Position numbers and translations under genes: made by a program
Part shown: positions 56,723 to 64,000 of the stretch, in pieces
How the letters are laid out: every line of letters starts with the position of its first letter
Position numbering within the stretch: position 1 is the first letter of the stretch
The notes under the pieces: generated by a model
Database searches by the model: none
What the model saw: only the letters and a program-made list of their open reading frames with translations
Told to the model about the DNA's origin: nothing
From: Luteolibacter luteus
GTDB taxonomy: Bacteria > Verrucomicrobiota > Verrucomicrobiia > Verrucomicrobiales > Akkermansiaceae
Assembly (NCBI RefSeq): GCF_012913485.1
Contig: NZ_CP051774.1
Location: 4,650,001 to 4,714,000 of the forward strand
Length of the DNA stretch: 64,000 nt
Direction of reading: 5' to 3'

Positions 56723-58318
56723 CTAAAATTCTGGCTCAGGTAGGTCTTGGACTAGTTTCTTGAGGTTCCGCGAGACTTCGTAGCGAAGGTCCTCGAATGT
56801 GGTCTTGGTATCCTCGCTTATGCAGTTTAACTCAGCGACGCTTAGCCCCCAAAGTAACGCATCCATCCCCTGTATAGTTACTCCTTCCGATAAATTTGGA
56901 ACATAGACCTTCGTATAGTAAGGGTGCCCACGGTTGATGTTGACCGCACAATGGCCGTCAATAAACGCAGGAGTCCAAAGGAGTCCGTCGTCGATGGATT
57001 CAACAGTTTGAATATGGACTTCGTCTCTTCTCGTTGATGCGCCGATTTGAAGTTTAAGTCGAACCTCGCCGAGTCGATTTACAAGAACTGCTTCACCCGA
57101 AGCTGCGTCTAAGCTCTTAATGTTGGGTTTAATGACTTGATCCTCTTTAGAAGATATGTTCCGATTAGATCCGTCATGAGCGTTTTGAGAGGTCTTCTTG
57201 ACACTCTCTCGAGCACCTTTTCGGGAAAGCAAATCAGCTGCGCGTCGTCTCGGGGTGAGAAATTCTTTTACGAATACAGAAATCGCCTCATCCAAGATTA
57301 TCTGTGATTTTTTGATGTCTATTTGGAACGCTTCGTCGAGACGATGGTCGAAGGAAAACTCGATGCGCAAGAGTGTCATGTGCGTCTCTCTAGCAAACAA
57401 TCCGAGCCAGTCGGGGCCATGGGTAAAGCGGTTTTCTCGGTATACGTAGATGCCTTGATTTGCCGGCGCGACTCGCGCCCTTTCCTTCGCTTCCTCGGAA
57501 GAGAACTCCTCCTTTCGTGGCAAAATGAATGCCCTAATGCGAAATTCGGCGACGCTACCGCCCGGCATACTCACAGAAATATTCTCGTCCCCCACCAGTT
57601 CTGATTCTCCAACACAAAATGGGTCCCACGCTTCAACTGGGGTGCCATTGAGAGCAATTTTGATGTTGGTGGCGCGATTGTCAGCTGGATCCAAGAACCT
57701 TTGATAGACTGTCGCGAGGTGCTGCCGGAGCCCGTTGGGGCCATCAATGATCTTTTCGAAGGCCTTCTTTGCATAGGGCCCTGTTGGATCCTTATAAGCC
57801 TTCATAATCCGGTCGATCTTTTCCCAGATCACAAGCGTCCCGGCTTTGTCCGCGAGGACCTCGTTGAAAAACTTGCTCTCTGAGGGCGAAGATTCGCCGA
57901 TCGTGATTTCCCATTTGCCGCTGATTTTGACGTGGTCGATGTCCCAAGCGGCCGTGATCAGAGTGTCTTCTGGGTTGGCTCTAGACACGACCACCAGACG
58001 GCGGCAGAAGGCGGTCGATCCTGTTTTAAGACCAAGTCCGAATTTGCCCAAGCTGGCCTTCGATGTCCGGACTTGTGATCCGTAGGTCATCGCGTTTAAG
58101 ACGCCATCCTTTGTCATGCCAACTCCGTCATCGTAGATTCGAAGTGAAATGTTGCCGCGGTAATCCTGTTTCAAAAATATTGAAATGTTTTTTGCGTCTG
58201 CGGCGATTGAGTTATCTACAACATCAGCAACGGCGGTATTGAATTGGTATCCTGTGTCGCGAAGGCCTTCGATAACACGAGCTGCGTCGGGTGGTAGTGG
58301 ATGTAGTACCTGACTCAT
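56723..58318 (-). CDS. MORC-like (paraMORC) GHKL-S5 ATPase of the defence operon
   Basis: 531 aa. The Bergerat-fold ATPase is clear: N-box AVADVVDNSIAADA (29-42), G1 box DDGVGM (63-68) and G2 GKFGLGLKTGS (91-101). The S5-type transducer shows NQGIYVYRENRF (287-298) and IDIKKSQI (333-340), as in MORC and prokaryotic paraMORC proteins. In MutL/MORC the general base of the N-box is Glu (E-L-x-x-N); here Asp32 takes its place. The C-terminal 150 residues, after a charged linker, are unassigned. Such ATPases dimerise on DNA and clamp it. It is the first gene of the six-gene operon, so the promoter should be just upstream of 58318 (TTGAGA then a poor -10 is all I see). Confidence 0.9.
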   Translation of the reverse strand: MSQVLHPLPPDAARVIEGLRDTGYQFNTAVADVVDNSIAADAKNISIFLKQDYRGNISLRIYDDGVGMTKDGVLNAMTYGSQVRTSKASLGKFGLGLKTGSTAFCRRLVVVSRANPEDTLITAAWDIDHVKISGKWEITIGESSPSESKFFNEVLADKAGTLVIWEKIDRIMKAYKDPTGPYAKKAFEKIIDGPNGLRQHLATVYQRFLDPADNRATNIKIALNGTPVEAWDPFCVGESELVGDENISVSMPGGSVAEFRIRAFILPRKEEFSSEEAKERARVAPANQGIYVYRENRFTHGPDWLGLFARETHMTLLRIEFSFDHRLDEAFQIDIKKSQIILDEAISVFVKEFLTPRRRAADLLSRKGARESVKKTSQNAHDGSNRNISSKEDQVIKPNIKSLDAASGEAVLVNRLGEVRLKLQIGASTRRDEVHIQTVESIDDGLLWTPAFIDGHCAVNINRGHPYYTKVYVPNLSEGVTIQGMDALLWGLSVAELNCISEDTKTTFEDLRYEVSRNLKKLVQDLPEPEF

Positions 58319-58385
58319 ATGGTTGGGGATGGGGTGGATTTTCGTAGAGCGCTTTCAGAGTCTCTCAATTTTCGGTTTCGAGGAT

Positions 58386-58601
58386 TCAGAACCCGCTAGG
58401 AATTGGGGAGAGTGGAGATGTTAGCTCGATGCTGCGACAGGGCTCTCCACTAGATCCGCATCGATCATTGAGTGGGATGTCGCTTTCGCGGCTCACATTC
58501 GAACTCGCCGAACTATAGACGAGCAGTGGTGCCACCAAGCGCAGACGGCTGGAGGCGGGCCAGAGCTTCCGAAGGAAGGCTTGGGTTTCCAGGTTGGACA
58601 T
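58386..58601 (-). pseudogene. Possible 5' gene remnant at the right border of the operon
   Basis: 71 codons from the ATG at 58601. The first 30 residues (MSNLETQAFLRKLWPASSRL, then RLVAPLLVY) are protein-like and GC-rich in codon use; after about 58510 the sequence turns A/T-richer and the translation (SSGEPCRSIELTSPLSPIPS) loses protein character. This suggests a resident gene cut by insertion of the neighbouring operon, or chance. No Shine-Dalgarno sequence is seen. Tentative. Confidence 0.3.
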
Positions 58602-58791
58602 GGTGGCGGTTCTGAGCGGGAAGCCTAACGGGCGGAGAGGGGGAGTGAAGGACGAATATGCGTAGGGTCGGGGGATCAAAAAAGGACCACGGAAAGGAGT
58701 TCCGAAAAGACCGCCTCCGTGGCAAACTCTCCCCATGTCGTTTTCCTTTCCTTCTCCACCCCGGCCAAGCGGCCCCGATCCCACCCGGTCA

Positions 58792-58830
58792 CCTGTTATT
58801 TTCCCTGTTATAACAGGCGGAACATGCACC
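58792..58830. repeat. Palindromic intergenic repeat, copy 3
   Basis: Arms CCTGTTAT (58792-58799) and ATAACAGG (58810-58817), 10-nt loop, followed by CGGAACATGCACCTG, like the tail of copy 1 (CGGAACAGGTGCCTG). Confidence 0.8.
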
Positions 58831-58904
58831 TGCGGCGCTGGATTTTCACCGGCTCCCAGCGATCCGCGGGGGAGGGGACTTGTCCGGCTTCTCAGCAGCC
58901 CGGC

Positions 58905-58950
58905 CGCCTGTTAATTTCCCTGATATAACAGGCGGAACAGGCACCGGAAT
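58905..58950. repeat. Palindromic intergenic repeat, copy 4
   Basis: Arms CGCCTGTTA (58905-58913) and TAACAGGCG (58926-58934) with loop ATTTCCCTGATA, followed by GAACAGGCACCGG. It is nearly identical to copy 1 over 40 bases. Confidence 0.8.
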
Positions 58951-59154
58951 CACCCCGATTTCCCACCGGATCGCCCCTCCTTCCACCCTCCGCCCGGTGC
59001 GCGATGAAAAATACGGGAATCCAGCGCCTCCTACCCCGCGTTCGACCCCCTCGGATCCACTCTAAGTCACTGATTGGCTGATGATTGGAAGATTGATGGT
59101 GGGTCATTTTACCTCCGCCATTGCCCTCCCGCCCGGCCTACCCTAGTTTCCGCC

Positions 59155-60093
59155 ATGCCCACCGCCGCTCTCGACCTGAAGGAGTCGATCCTCGCCCTGA
59201 AAAAGGAACGGAATGCCGTCATCCTGGCCCACAATTACCAGACCGGCGATATCCAGGACCTAGCGGACTATGTCGGCGATTCCCTCGGCCTCGCCTACCA
59301 CGCGAAGGAGACTGATGCCGATGTGATCGTCTTCTGCGGCGTCCACTTCATGGCGGAGACGGCGAAGATCGTGAATCCTACGAAGGTCGTCGTACTTCCG
59401 GACAAGGATGCCGGTTGCTCGCTGGAGCAATCCTGCCCCGGCCCCGAACTGGAGGCCTTCCTGAAGGCGAATGCGGAGAAGAACTACTACGTCATCGCCT
59501 ATATCAATTGCTCGGCCCACGTGAAGGCGCTCTGCGATGTGATCTGCACCTCCGGCAATGCGATCAAGATCGTGAACAAGGCCCCGGCGGATCGCCCGAT
59601 CCTCTTCGTGCCGGACGCGAACCTCGGTGCCTGGGTGATGGAGCAGACCGGCCGCAAGATGGATCTCTGGCAGGGCTCTTGTTACGTCCACGTCGAGTTC
59701 ACCCGCGACTCGATCAACCGCATCAAAGCCGAGCATCCCGGTGCCCTCGTGGTGGCTCATCCGGAGTGCACCCAGGCCGTGCGCCTGCTGGCCGATGAGG
59801 TCTGCTCGACCGAGAAGATGATCACCTTCTGCAAGAATGCCCCGGTGAAGGACATCATCGTGGTGACCGAGAGCGGCATGCTCCACCGCCTGCGGAAGGA
59901 GTGCCCGGACAAGAACCTCATCGCCGGTCCCACCGACCGTTGCGCTTGTGCGGACTGCCGCTACATGAAGATGAACACGCTGACCAAGCTCCACGCCTGC
60001 CTGGAGAACCTCAGCCCCCAGGTGGAGATCCCCGAGGACATCCGCTCCCGCGCCGAAGCTCCCTTGCTGCGCATGCTGGAGCAGTCCAAGTAA
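59155..60093 (+). CDS. nadA: Quinolinate synthase A
   Basis: 312 aa from the ATG at 59155 (the frame opens at 59074, but the extension is not conserved). NadA condenses iminoaspartate and dihydroxyacetone phosphate to quinolinate in NAD synthesis and holds a 4Fe-4S cluster. Marks are ILAHNYQTGDIQDLADYVGD, VHFMAETAKI, YINCSAHVKA, VAHPECTQAV and RCACADCRYMKMNTL, with the cluster cysteines in the second, fourth and fifth. nadB and nadC are not in the window. Convergent with xerC. Confidence 0.95.
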   Translation: MPTAALDLKESILALKKERNAVILAHNYQTGDIQDLADYVGDSLGLAYHAKETDADVIVFCGVHFMAETAKIVNPTKVVVLPDKDAGCSLEQSCPGPELEAFLKANAEKNYYVIAYINCSAHVKALCDVICTSGNAIKIVNKAPADRPILFVPDANLGAWVMEQTGRKMDLWQGSCYVHVEFTRDSINRIKAEHPGALVVAHPECTQAVRLLADEVCSTEKMITFCKNAPVKDIIVVTESGMLHRLRKECPDKNLIAGPTDRCACADCRYMKMNTLTKLHACLENLSPQVEIPEDIRSRAEAPLLRMLEQSK

Positions 60094-60111
60094 GCAGCGG
60101 CTCTCGTCGCA

Positions 60112-61005
60112 CTACTTCGCCCGGGGATGCGCCTCGTCATAGGCCTGGCGCAGCCGCTCCTTCGTCACGTGGGTATAGATCTGCGTGGTGGAGAGCGAGG
60201 CATGGCCTAGCAGGCTCTGCACCGAACGCAGGTCAGCCCCGGCATCGAGCAGATGCGTCGCGAAGCTGTGCCGCAGCTTGTGCGGTGAGATCTTGAAGGG
60301 GATCGAGCTTAGCTTGAGATACTTCTTCAGCAGCAAGTCGATCGCCTGCTGGGTGATCCGCGTCCGGCTCTTGCCAAGGAACAGCGGCCCGTTTGTTACC
60401 GCCGCTTCCCGCTGATAGCGCTGCAGCGCCGACATTGCCGGTCCACCGATCGGCACGATCCGCTCCTTCGAGCCCTTGCCCATCACCCGGACGTTCTCGC
60501 CGAGGATGTCGATGTCCTTCACATCCAGCCCCCGCAACTCGGAGATACGCAGCCCGCAGGAGTAGAAGAGCTCCAGGATCGCCGCATCCCGCAGCGGCAT
60601 CCACGGCTGCGTCTGCTTGTAGAGCGGCACCTGCAGCGGCAGCGCCAGCAGTTCCTCGATCTGCGCGATTGTCAGCACCACCGGCAACTTCTTCTCCGGC
60701 TTCGGAAGCTGCACCTCCGCCACCGGGCTCTTCGCAAGGCCGCGGCGATGAACGAGATACTTGTAGAAGGACCGGATCGCGGCGAAGCGCAGGCGGATCG
60801 TCGCTTTCGCAAGCCCCGCCTTCATCATCTCGAACAGCCAGCGCCGGAACTCATCCGCTGTCACTTCCCTCCAACCAAGGAAGCGTTCGCCGAACCATGT
60901 GCGGCAAGCTTCCATCGCCAGCTGGTAGTTGGCGAGCGTGCGCGGCGAAGCGCTGCGCTCCACCTCCATGAACTTCAGGAAGGCTGCCTCCAGCTCCTCA
61001 TCCAT
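60112..61005 (-). CDS. Tyrosine recombinase XerC/XerD-type
   Basis: 297 aa. The SAM-like N-terminal domain (about 1-90, VERSASPRTLANYQLAMEAC) is followed by the catalytic domain with Arg in SCGLRISELRGL, Lys in MGKGSKERIVPI, HKLRHSFATHLL and the nucleophile Tyr in TQIYTHVT. Size and gap-free similarity indicate a housekeeping Xer enzyme that resolves chromosome dimers, not a phage or island integrase. Whether it is XerC or XerD cannot be told by eye. It overlaps the upstream small-protein stop by 8 bp. Confidence 0.92.
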   Translation of the reverse strand: MDEELEAAFLKFMEVERSASPRTLANYQLAMEACRTWFGERFLGWREVTADEFRRWLFEMMKAGLAKATIRLRFAAIRSFYKYLVHRRGLAKSPVAEVQLPKPEKKLPVVLTIAQIEELLALPLQVPLYKQTQPWMPLRDAAILELFYSCGLRISELRGLDVKDIDILGENVRVMGKGSKERIVPIGGPAMSALQRYQREAAVTNGPLFLGKSRTRITQQAIDLLLKKYLKLSSIPFKISPHKLRHSFATHLLDAGADLRSVQSLLGHASLSTTQIYTHVTKERLRQAYDEAHPRAK

Positions 61006-61255
61006 GCGTCGCAGGCTTCTTCTTCGCCTTGGCGATGGCGGTGATGATCAAGACCACGCCCGCGATCAGCATGATCGCCACGATCCCCATGCCGATATAG
61101 GCCATCTGGAGTTCGGATTTGGCAAACCGGCTCAGCTCGTTGGCATCTGCACCTACCCCGATCTCCTTGGCGCGCTGCAAGCGCTGGAGCACCAGGAAGA
61201 TCAGGACGGTCGCGGAGACGAAGAGCGTGAGGGCAATGCGGACAAGCCGGTTCAT
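60998..61255 (-). CDS. Small two-TM membrane protein of unknown function
   Basis: 85 aa from the ATG at 61255, which overlaps the Fur-family stop by 4 bp; the longer frame to 61384 is shadow. Two hydrophobic helices (about 4-22 and 52-74) flank a polar loop (KEIGVGADANELSRFAKSEL), with a Lys-rich tail. It sits between the regulator and xerC in one operon. Confidence 0.75.
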   Translation of the reverse strand: MNRLVRIALTLFVSATVLIFLVLQRLQRAKEIGVGADANELSRFAKSELQMAYIGMGIVAIMLIAGVVLIITAIAKAKKKPATHG

Positions 61256-61677
61256 GCGCAGGCGGGGCAGGTGCCGAAGAACTCCAGTTCGTGGTAAAGA
61301 TTGCGGAAGCCCGTCTTGCGGCGGATCTCGTCTTCCAACTCGTGGACGGGGCAGGGGGCCTTCACCGCCTCGATGCTGCCGCACTCGGTGCAGATCAGGT
61401 AGTCCTGGTGGCGTCCCGGGATCAACAGCGTGAAATAAGCGGCCCGTTCATGGAGTCCGAGACGGCGCACCACGCCCTTCTCGGCCAAGCGCTGGAGCAG
61501 GCGGAAGACGGTGGCCTTGTCGCACTGGTCGCGCAGCCGTTCCGAGGCCGCGAGTTCGCTCAGGGTCATCGGCCGCGGCGAGTCCAGCAGGGTCACAATG
61601 AGTTCCTCCAGCGCCTTGGTCCGGCGCAGGCCGGCAGCGCGGCAGCGGTCGATGGTTTGGGTGACGACTTCGGACAT
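61252..61677 (-). CDS. Fur-family metal-responsive transcriptional regulator
   Basis: 141 aa from the ATG at 61677; the frame continues to 61779 inside ruvB but without conservation. The winged-helix domain (about 1-80) has the recognition helix DKATVFRLLQRLAEKGVVRR. The dimer/metal domain includes the family stretch HQDYLICTECGSIEAVKAPC with HELEDE, and a closing CPACA, so two CxxC pairs for structural zinc are present. It could be Fur, Zur or a relative; the ligands do not decide. A zinc-independent L36 gene lies 1.2 kb away, which would fit Zur. Confidence 0.88.
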   Translation of the reverse strand: MSEVVTQTIDRCRAAGLRRTKALEELIVTLLDSPRPMTLSELAASERLRDQCDKATVFRLLQRLAEKGVVRRLGLHERAAYFTLLIPGRHQDYLICTECGSIEAVKAPCPVHELEDEIRRKTGFRNLYHELEFFGTCPACA

Positions 61678-61732
61678 CCGCGGGGAGGATAGGTTTGGAT
61701 ATGCTGGAGGGAAAGGGGGAAAGCGGGCCGGG

Positions 61733-62758
61733 TCACAGCAAGGTCGGCTGCCCGTCCGCCGGAGGCGGCATCGTGGCACCGATCTTGGTATAGGCCGCGG
61801 GAAGGGCGATCCGGCCGCGCGGGGTGCGCTGGAGGTAGCCCTGCAGGATCAGGAAAGGCTCGTGCACTTCCTCGATCGTCGCTGCGTCTTCGCCAACCGC
61901 CACGGCCAGCGAACCGACGCCCACCGGACCGCCGTTGAACTTGTAGATCAGCGCTTCCAGGATCCGCTTGTCCATTTCATCGAGGCCTTGGGCGTCGATT
62001 TCGATCATCGCCAGCGCGGCGTCCGCGATTGGGCCGGTGATGGTGCCATTTCCCTTCACCTGCGCGTAATCGCGGACCCAGCGGAGCAGCGCATTTGCTA
62101 CGCGCGGGGTCCCACGGGAACGCGCGGCGATCTCCATGGCCCCATCGCGCTGCATCGGAATGTCCAGCAGCCCTGCGGAACGTTCGATGATCTGGGCCAG
62201 TTCTTGCTGCGTGTAGTAGTCCAACCGGTTCACGAGTCCGAAGCGCGAACGCAGCGGTGCCGTGAGCATCCCGGAGCGGGTGGTGGCGCCCACCAAGGTG
62301 AAACGAGGAAGATTCAGCTGAATCGAGCGGGCAGACGGACCGGAGTCGATGATGATATCCAGCCGGAAGTCCTCCATCGCGGGATAGAGGTATTCCTCGA
62401 TCGCCGGGTGAAGGCGATGGATCTCGTCGATGAAGAGGACGTCGCCCTTCTGGAGATTCGTCAGCACCCCGGCCAAGTCGCCGGCTTTCTCGATCTGCGG
62501 GCCGGAGGTGACGTGGAGCTGAGAGCCGGTTGCCCGGGCAATGATATTTGCCAAGGTCGTCTTCCCAAGCCCCGGCGGGCCCGAGAGCAGCACATGGTCC
62601 AGCACGTCGCCCCGTTGGCGCGCGGCCTCGACCATCAGCAGCAGGCGGTCCTTGACCTTTTCCTGGCCGATGAACTCCGAGAAGACGGGCGGGCGCAGGG
62701 AAACGTCGAAGGACGTGGTCGGCGCGGTGGTGGTTTTCTGGTAGAAATTTTCGCTCAT
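61733..62758 (-). CDS. ruvB: Holliday-junction branch-migration ATPase RuvB
   Basis: 341 aa. Marks are [20 protein letters not shown], Walker [14 protein letters not shown], Walker [11 protein letters not shown], sensor region [11 protein letters not shown], the arginine finger segment [15 protein letters not shown] and the C-terminal winged helix ([20 protein letters not shown]). With RuvA and RuvC it moves Holliday junctions in recombination repair. The ruvA/C genes are not here. Confidence 0.96.
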   Translation of the reverse strand: MSENFYQKTTTAPTTSFDVSLRPPVFSEFIGQEKVKDRLLLMVEAARQRGDVLDHVLLSGPPGLGKTTLANIIARATGSQLHVTSGPQIEKAGDLAGVLTNLQKGDVLFIDEIHRLHPAIEEYLYPAMEDFRLDIIIDSGPSARSIQLNLPRFTLVGATTRSGMLTAPLRSRFGLVNRLDYYTQQELAQIIERSAGLLDIPMQRDGAMEIAARSRGTPRVANALLRWVRDYAQVKGNGTITGPIADAALAMIEIDAQGLDEMDKRILEALIYKFNGGPVGVGSLAVAVGEDAATIEEVHEPFLILQGYLQRTPRGRIALPAAYTKIGATMPPPADGQPTLL

Positions 62759-62803
62759 CCCGGGGCGCGCAGAGAGAAAATCACGCTAGCGGTCGAATGA
62801 ACA

Positions 62804-62824
62804 CGATTTTTCACGTGAGAATCG
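62804..62824. promoter_or_regulatory. Imperfect palindrome around CACGTG between ruvB and rpmJ
   Basis: CGATTTTT-CACGTG-AGAATCG is a 21-base inverted repeat with one bulged base, 46 bp from the ruvB start and 65 bp from the rpmJ start. It may be an operator for one or both divergent genes. It does not match the published Zur or LexA boxes. Confidence 0.4.
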
Positions 62825-62888
62825 GCTTTACATGCCTGCCCGGGTCCCTATGGTCCGCGGCCCCGAAACGACACGCCCTTTTAGCGCC

Positions 62889-63053
62889 ATGAAAGTTCTT
62901 TCTTCTCTCGCCTCGATGAAGCGCCGCCACGCCGACTGCCAAGTCGTGCGCCGCAAGGGCACGCTCTACGTCATCTGCAAGTCCAACCCGAAGTTCAAGG
63001 CCCGCCAAGGTGCCACCAAGGGTACGCGCCTCTCCAAGCAGGGCGTGAAGTAA
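62889..63053 (+). CDS. rpmJ: Ribosomal protein bL36, zinc-independent (C-minus, YkgO-like) form
   Basis: 54 aa from the ATG at 62889. The sequence [20 protein letters not shown], then [21 protein letters not shown], matches bL36. Zinc-binding L36 has a CxxC-x(12)-C-x(4)-H site; here only the two cysteines in ADCQ and VICK remain, as in E. coli YkgO, which is made under zinc shortage. A 13-residue basic extension ([13 protein letters not shown]) ends the protein. Whether the genome also has a zinc-type copy is unknown from this window. Followed by a terminator. Confidence 0.92.
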   Translation: MKVLSSLASMKRRHADCQVVRRKGTLYVICKSNPKFKARQGATKGTRLSKQGVK

Positions 63054-63083
63054 TCCCGCTTCGGCCGGATCAAACGGCTTTTC

Positions 63084-63115
63084 AAAGGAGGCGACCCGCG
63101 TGGGTCGCCTCTTTG
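63084..63115 (+). terminator. Rho-independent terminator of rpmJ
   Basis: GAGGCGACCC / GGGTCGCCTC stem with a 4-nt loop, then TTTGTTTTG, 30 nt after the rpmJ stop. The A-rich left side (AAAGG) may let it also serve the convergent hydrolase gene. Confidence 0.85.
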
Positions 63116-63144
63116 TTTTGCCTGGAAGGACGTCCTGACAGGGC

Positions 63145-64000
63145 TCAGAGCGTCTTGTGGCAGAGTTTTTCGCGGCGTTCCCGGACGAGGCGGACTACAA
63201 GCGAGGTCCAGCCTGTTTGATGGGATGCCCCCAGGCCTTCCCCGGTTTCCGCGTGGAAGTATTCGTGGAAGAGCAGGAGTTCCTGCCAGTGCGGAACATC
63301 CGTGTAGCGATGCGCCTCGCCGAAGCAGGGGCGGTATCCGTTCTTGTCCGGGGTGAAAAGCGAGATCAGGCGGTCGCAAATGTCGATCGCGACTTCCTTG
63401 AGAGTTTTTTGCACGCCGGAGCCGGTGGGGTATTCGATTTTGAAGCTATCCCCGTAAAAGTGGTGGTAACGCTCGAGGGCTTCCACGATCAGGAAGTTCG
63501 TAGGGAACCAAATCGGGCCACGCCAGTTTGAATTGCCTCCGAACATGTCGGTGTTCGATTCCCCGGGCGTGTAGGCGACCTCATTGGTGGTGCCGCCATG
63601 TTCGAAAACGAAGGGCTCCTCTTCATGGGCCTTGCTCAGGGAGCGGATCCCGAATTCGGAAAGGAACTCCTTCGGGTCCAGCATGCGTTGAAGGGTCTTG
63701 CGGAGCTGAGCCTCGGAAGGAATGGCCAGCAGGCAGAGTGCGGACTTCTTGTCACCGGTGTGACGGCGGACATTGATATACTTCAGAAGCTCCGGGCGGC
63801 TGCTCAGGAACCAATCCATGCGTTTCCGGAAGCCGGGCAAGGACTCGATGGTGGTCTGCTTTAGCACGGTGACCGCACACATGGGCAAGAGGCCAACCAG
63901 CGAGCGGATGCGCAGTGGCACCGGGTCGTCGTGGTTGATGATGAGCTGATCGTAGTAGAAGCCATCCGTATCGTCCCAGAGGCCGGTGCCGCCGAGCGAG
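63145..64000 (-). CDS. GH63/MGH1-like glycoside hydrolase, partial (5' end outside window)
   Basis: The minus-strand frame is open from the stop at 63145 to the right edge (about 284 residues), so only the C-terminal part is seen. It starts GLWDDTDGFYYDQLIINHDD and has PLRIRSLVGLLPMCAVTV, GGNSNWRGPIWFPTNFLIVE and HWQELLLFHEYFHAETGEGL followed by GASHQTGWTSLV, all typical of the alpha/alpha-barrel catalytic domain of the GH63/mannosylglycerate-hydrolase-like family. The Glu in LLLFHEYFHAETGEG is near the expected catalytic acid. It acts on alpha-glucosides or similar sugars; specificity is unknown. Confidence 0.85.
   Translation of the reverse strand, partial: SLGGTGLWDDTDGFYYDQLIINHDDPVPLRIRSLVGLLPMCAVTVLKQTTIESLPGFRKRMDWFLSSRPELLKYINVRRHTGDKKSALCLLAIPSEAQLRKTLQRMLDPKEFLSEFGIRSLSKAHEEEPFVFEHGGTTNEVAYTPGESNTDMFGGNSNWRGPIWFPTNFLIVEALERYHHFYGDSFKIEYPTGSGVQKTLKEVAIDICDRLISLFTPDKNGYRPCFGEAHRYTDVPHWQELLLFHEYFHAETGEGLGASHQTGWTSLVVRLVRERREKLCHKTL

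Larger units (their letters stand above)
58602..59154. other. Intergenic region with two palindromic repeats
   Basis: No convincing gene. It includes two copies of the palindromic repeat (58792-58817 and 58905-58934), 113 bp apart, and the nadA promoter region. ORFs on either strand here are shadows without protein character. Confidence 0.5.

Noticed and set aside
56299-56763. 154-aa plus-strand ORF within the defence operon
   Set aside because: It runs against the operon, overlaps the GHKL gene end, and the minus-strand ORF fits the operon spacing. Not fully excluded.
51880-58520. Flanking att repeats of the defence operon
   Set aside because: I compared both borders by eye and found no shared direct repeat of useful length and no tRNA gene.
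60112-61005. Island integrase
   Set aside because: It is a complete Xer-type recombinase in an operon with a Fur-family gene, with housekeeping codon use, and lies outside the A/T-rich segment.

Overview
The window looks like chromosome from a Gram-negative member of the Verrucomicrobiota (Luteolibacter/Haloferula-like). This is inferred from several traits together: a sigma-70 factor with a long Ala/Lys/Pro-rich head, large secreted beta-strand-repeat and RCC1/Ig proteins, a bactofilin, LpxB (lipid A), TonB- and TolC-type outer-membrane proteins, and high-GC coding with many 4-bp ATGA start/stop overlaps. No rRNA, tRNA, CRISPR array, IS element or phage gene was seen.

Layout. 1-7461: two giant secreted proteins on the minus strand, an RCC1-propeller/Ig-like protein cut by the left edge and an autotransporter-type beta-strand-repeat protein. 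7847-9111: a secreted coiled-coil protein and an SRPBCC protein. 9115-15685: a TetR-TolC-MFP-RND efflux operon, divergent from a type II NADH dehydrogenase (15844-17133) whose promoter carries a perfect Rex-type operator. 17234-24827: a repeat protein, NagZ, a TonB receptor plus an esterase that lacks its catalytic serine, a SpoU methylase and a metallophosphoesterase. 24835-34268: MetX, YqgE/AlgH, an MFS pump, a degenerate rhomboid, SufS, a bacterial lysyl oxidase, SufE, YedI and TerC. 34549-39141: a small membrane protein, RpoD and DnaG. 39278-51086: small and unknown genes, a serine hydrolase, a LytS/LytTR two-component pair, a glutaredoxin, a RibD-like reductase, LpxB, a TPR protein and a bactofilin.

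51930-58318 is an A/T-richer minus-strand operon of six genes, unlike its surroundings. In transcription order it encodes a MORC-like GHKL ATPase, an unknown 177-aa protein, a SNF2 helicase, a stand-alone EcoRII-N/B3-like DNA-recognition domain, an AAA+ ATPase and a HEPN-type protein with an R-x4-H RNase motif. Two junctions are 4-bp overlaps. The set resembles paraMORC restriction neighbourhoods but shows no recognisable DNA nuclease or methylase. It is the best candidate here for an undescribed anti-phage system, and a plausible scheme is recognition, then DNA remodelling, then RNA cleavage. REP-like hairpins and a tandem repeat lie on its left, and palindromic repeats and a possible gene remnant on its right.

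59155-64000 returns to housekeeping genes: NadA; a Fur-family regulator, a small membrane protein and XerC in one operon; RuvB; a zinc-independent form of ribosomal protein L36; and a glycoside hydrolase cut by the right edge. A palindromic intergenic repeat (core CCTGTTA...TAACAGG) occurs four times in the window.
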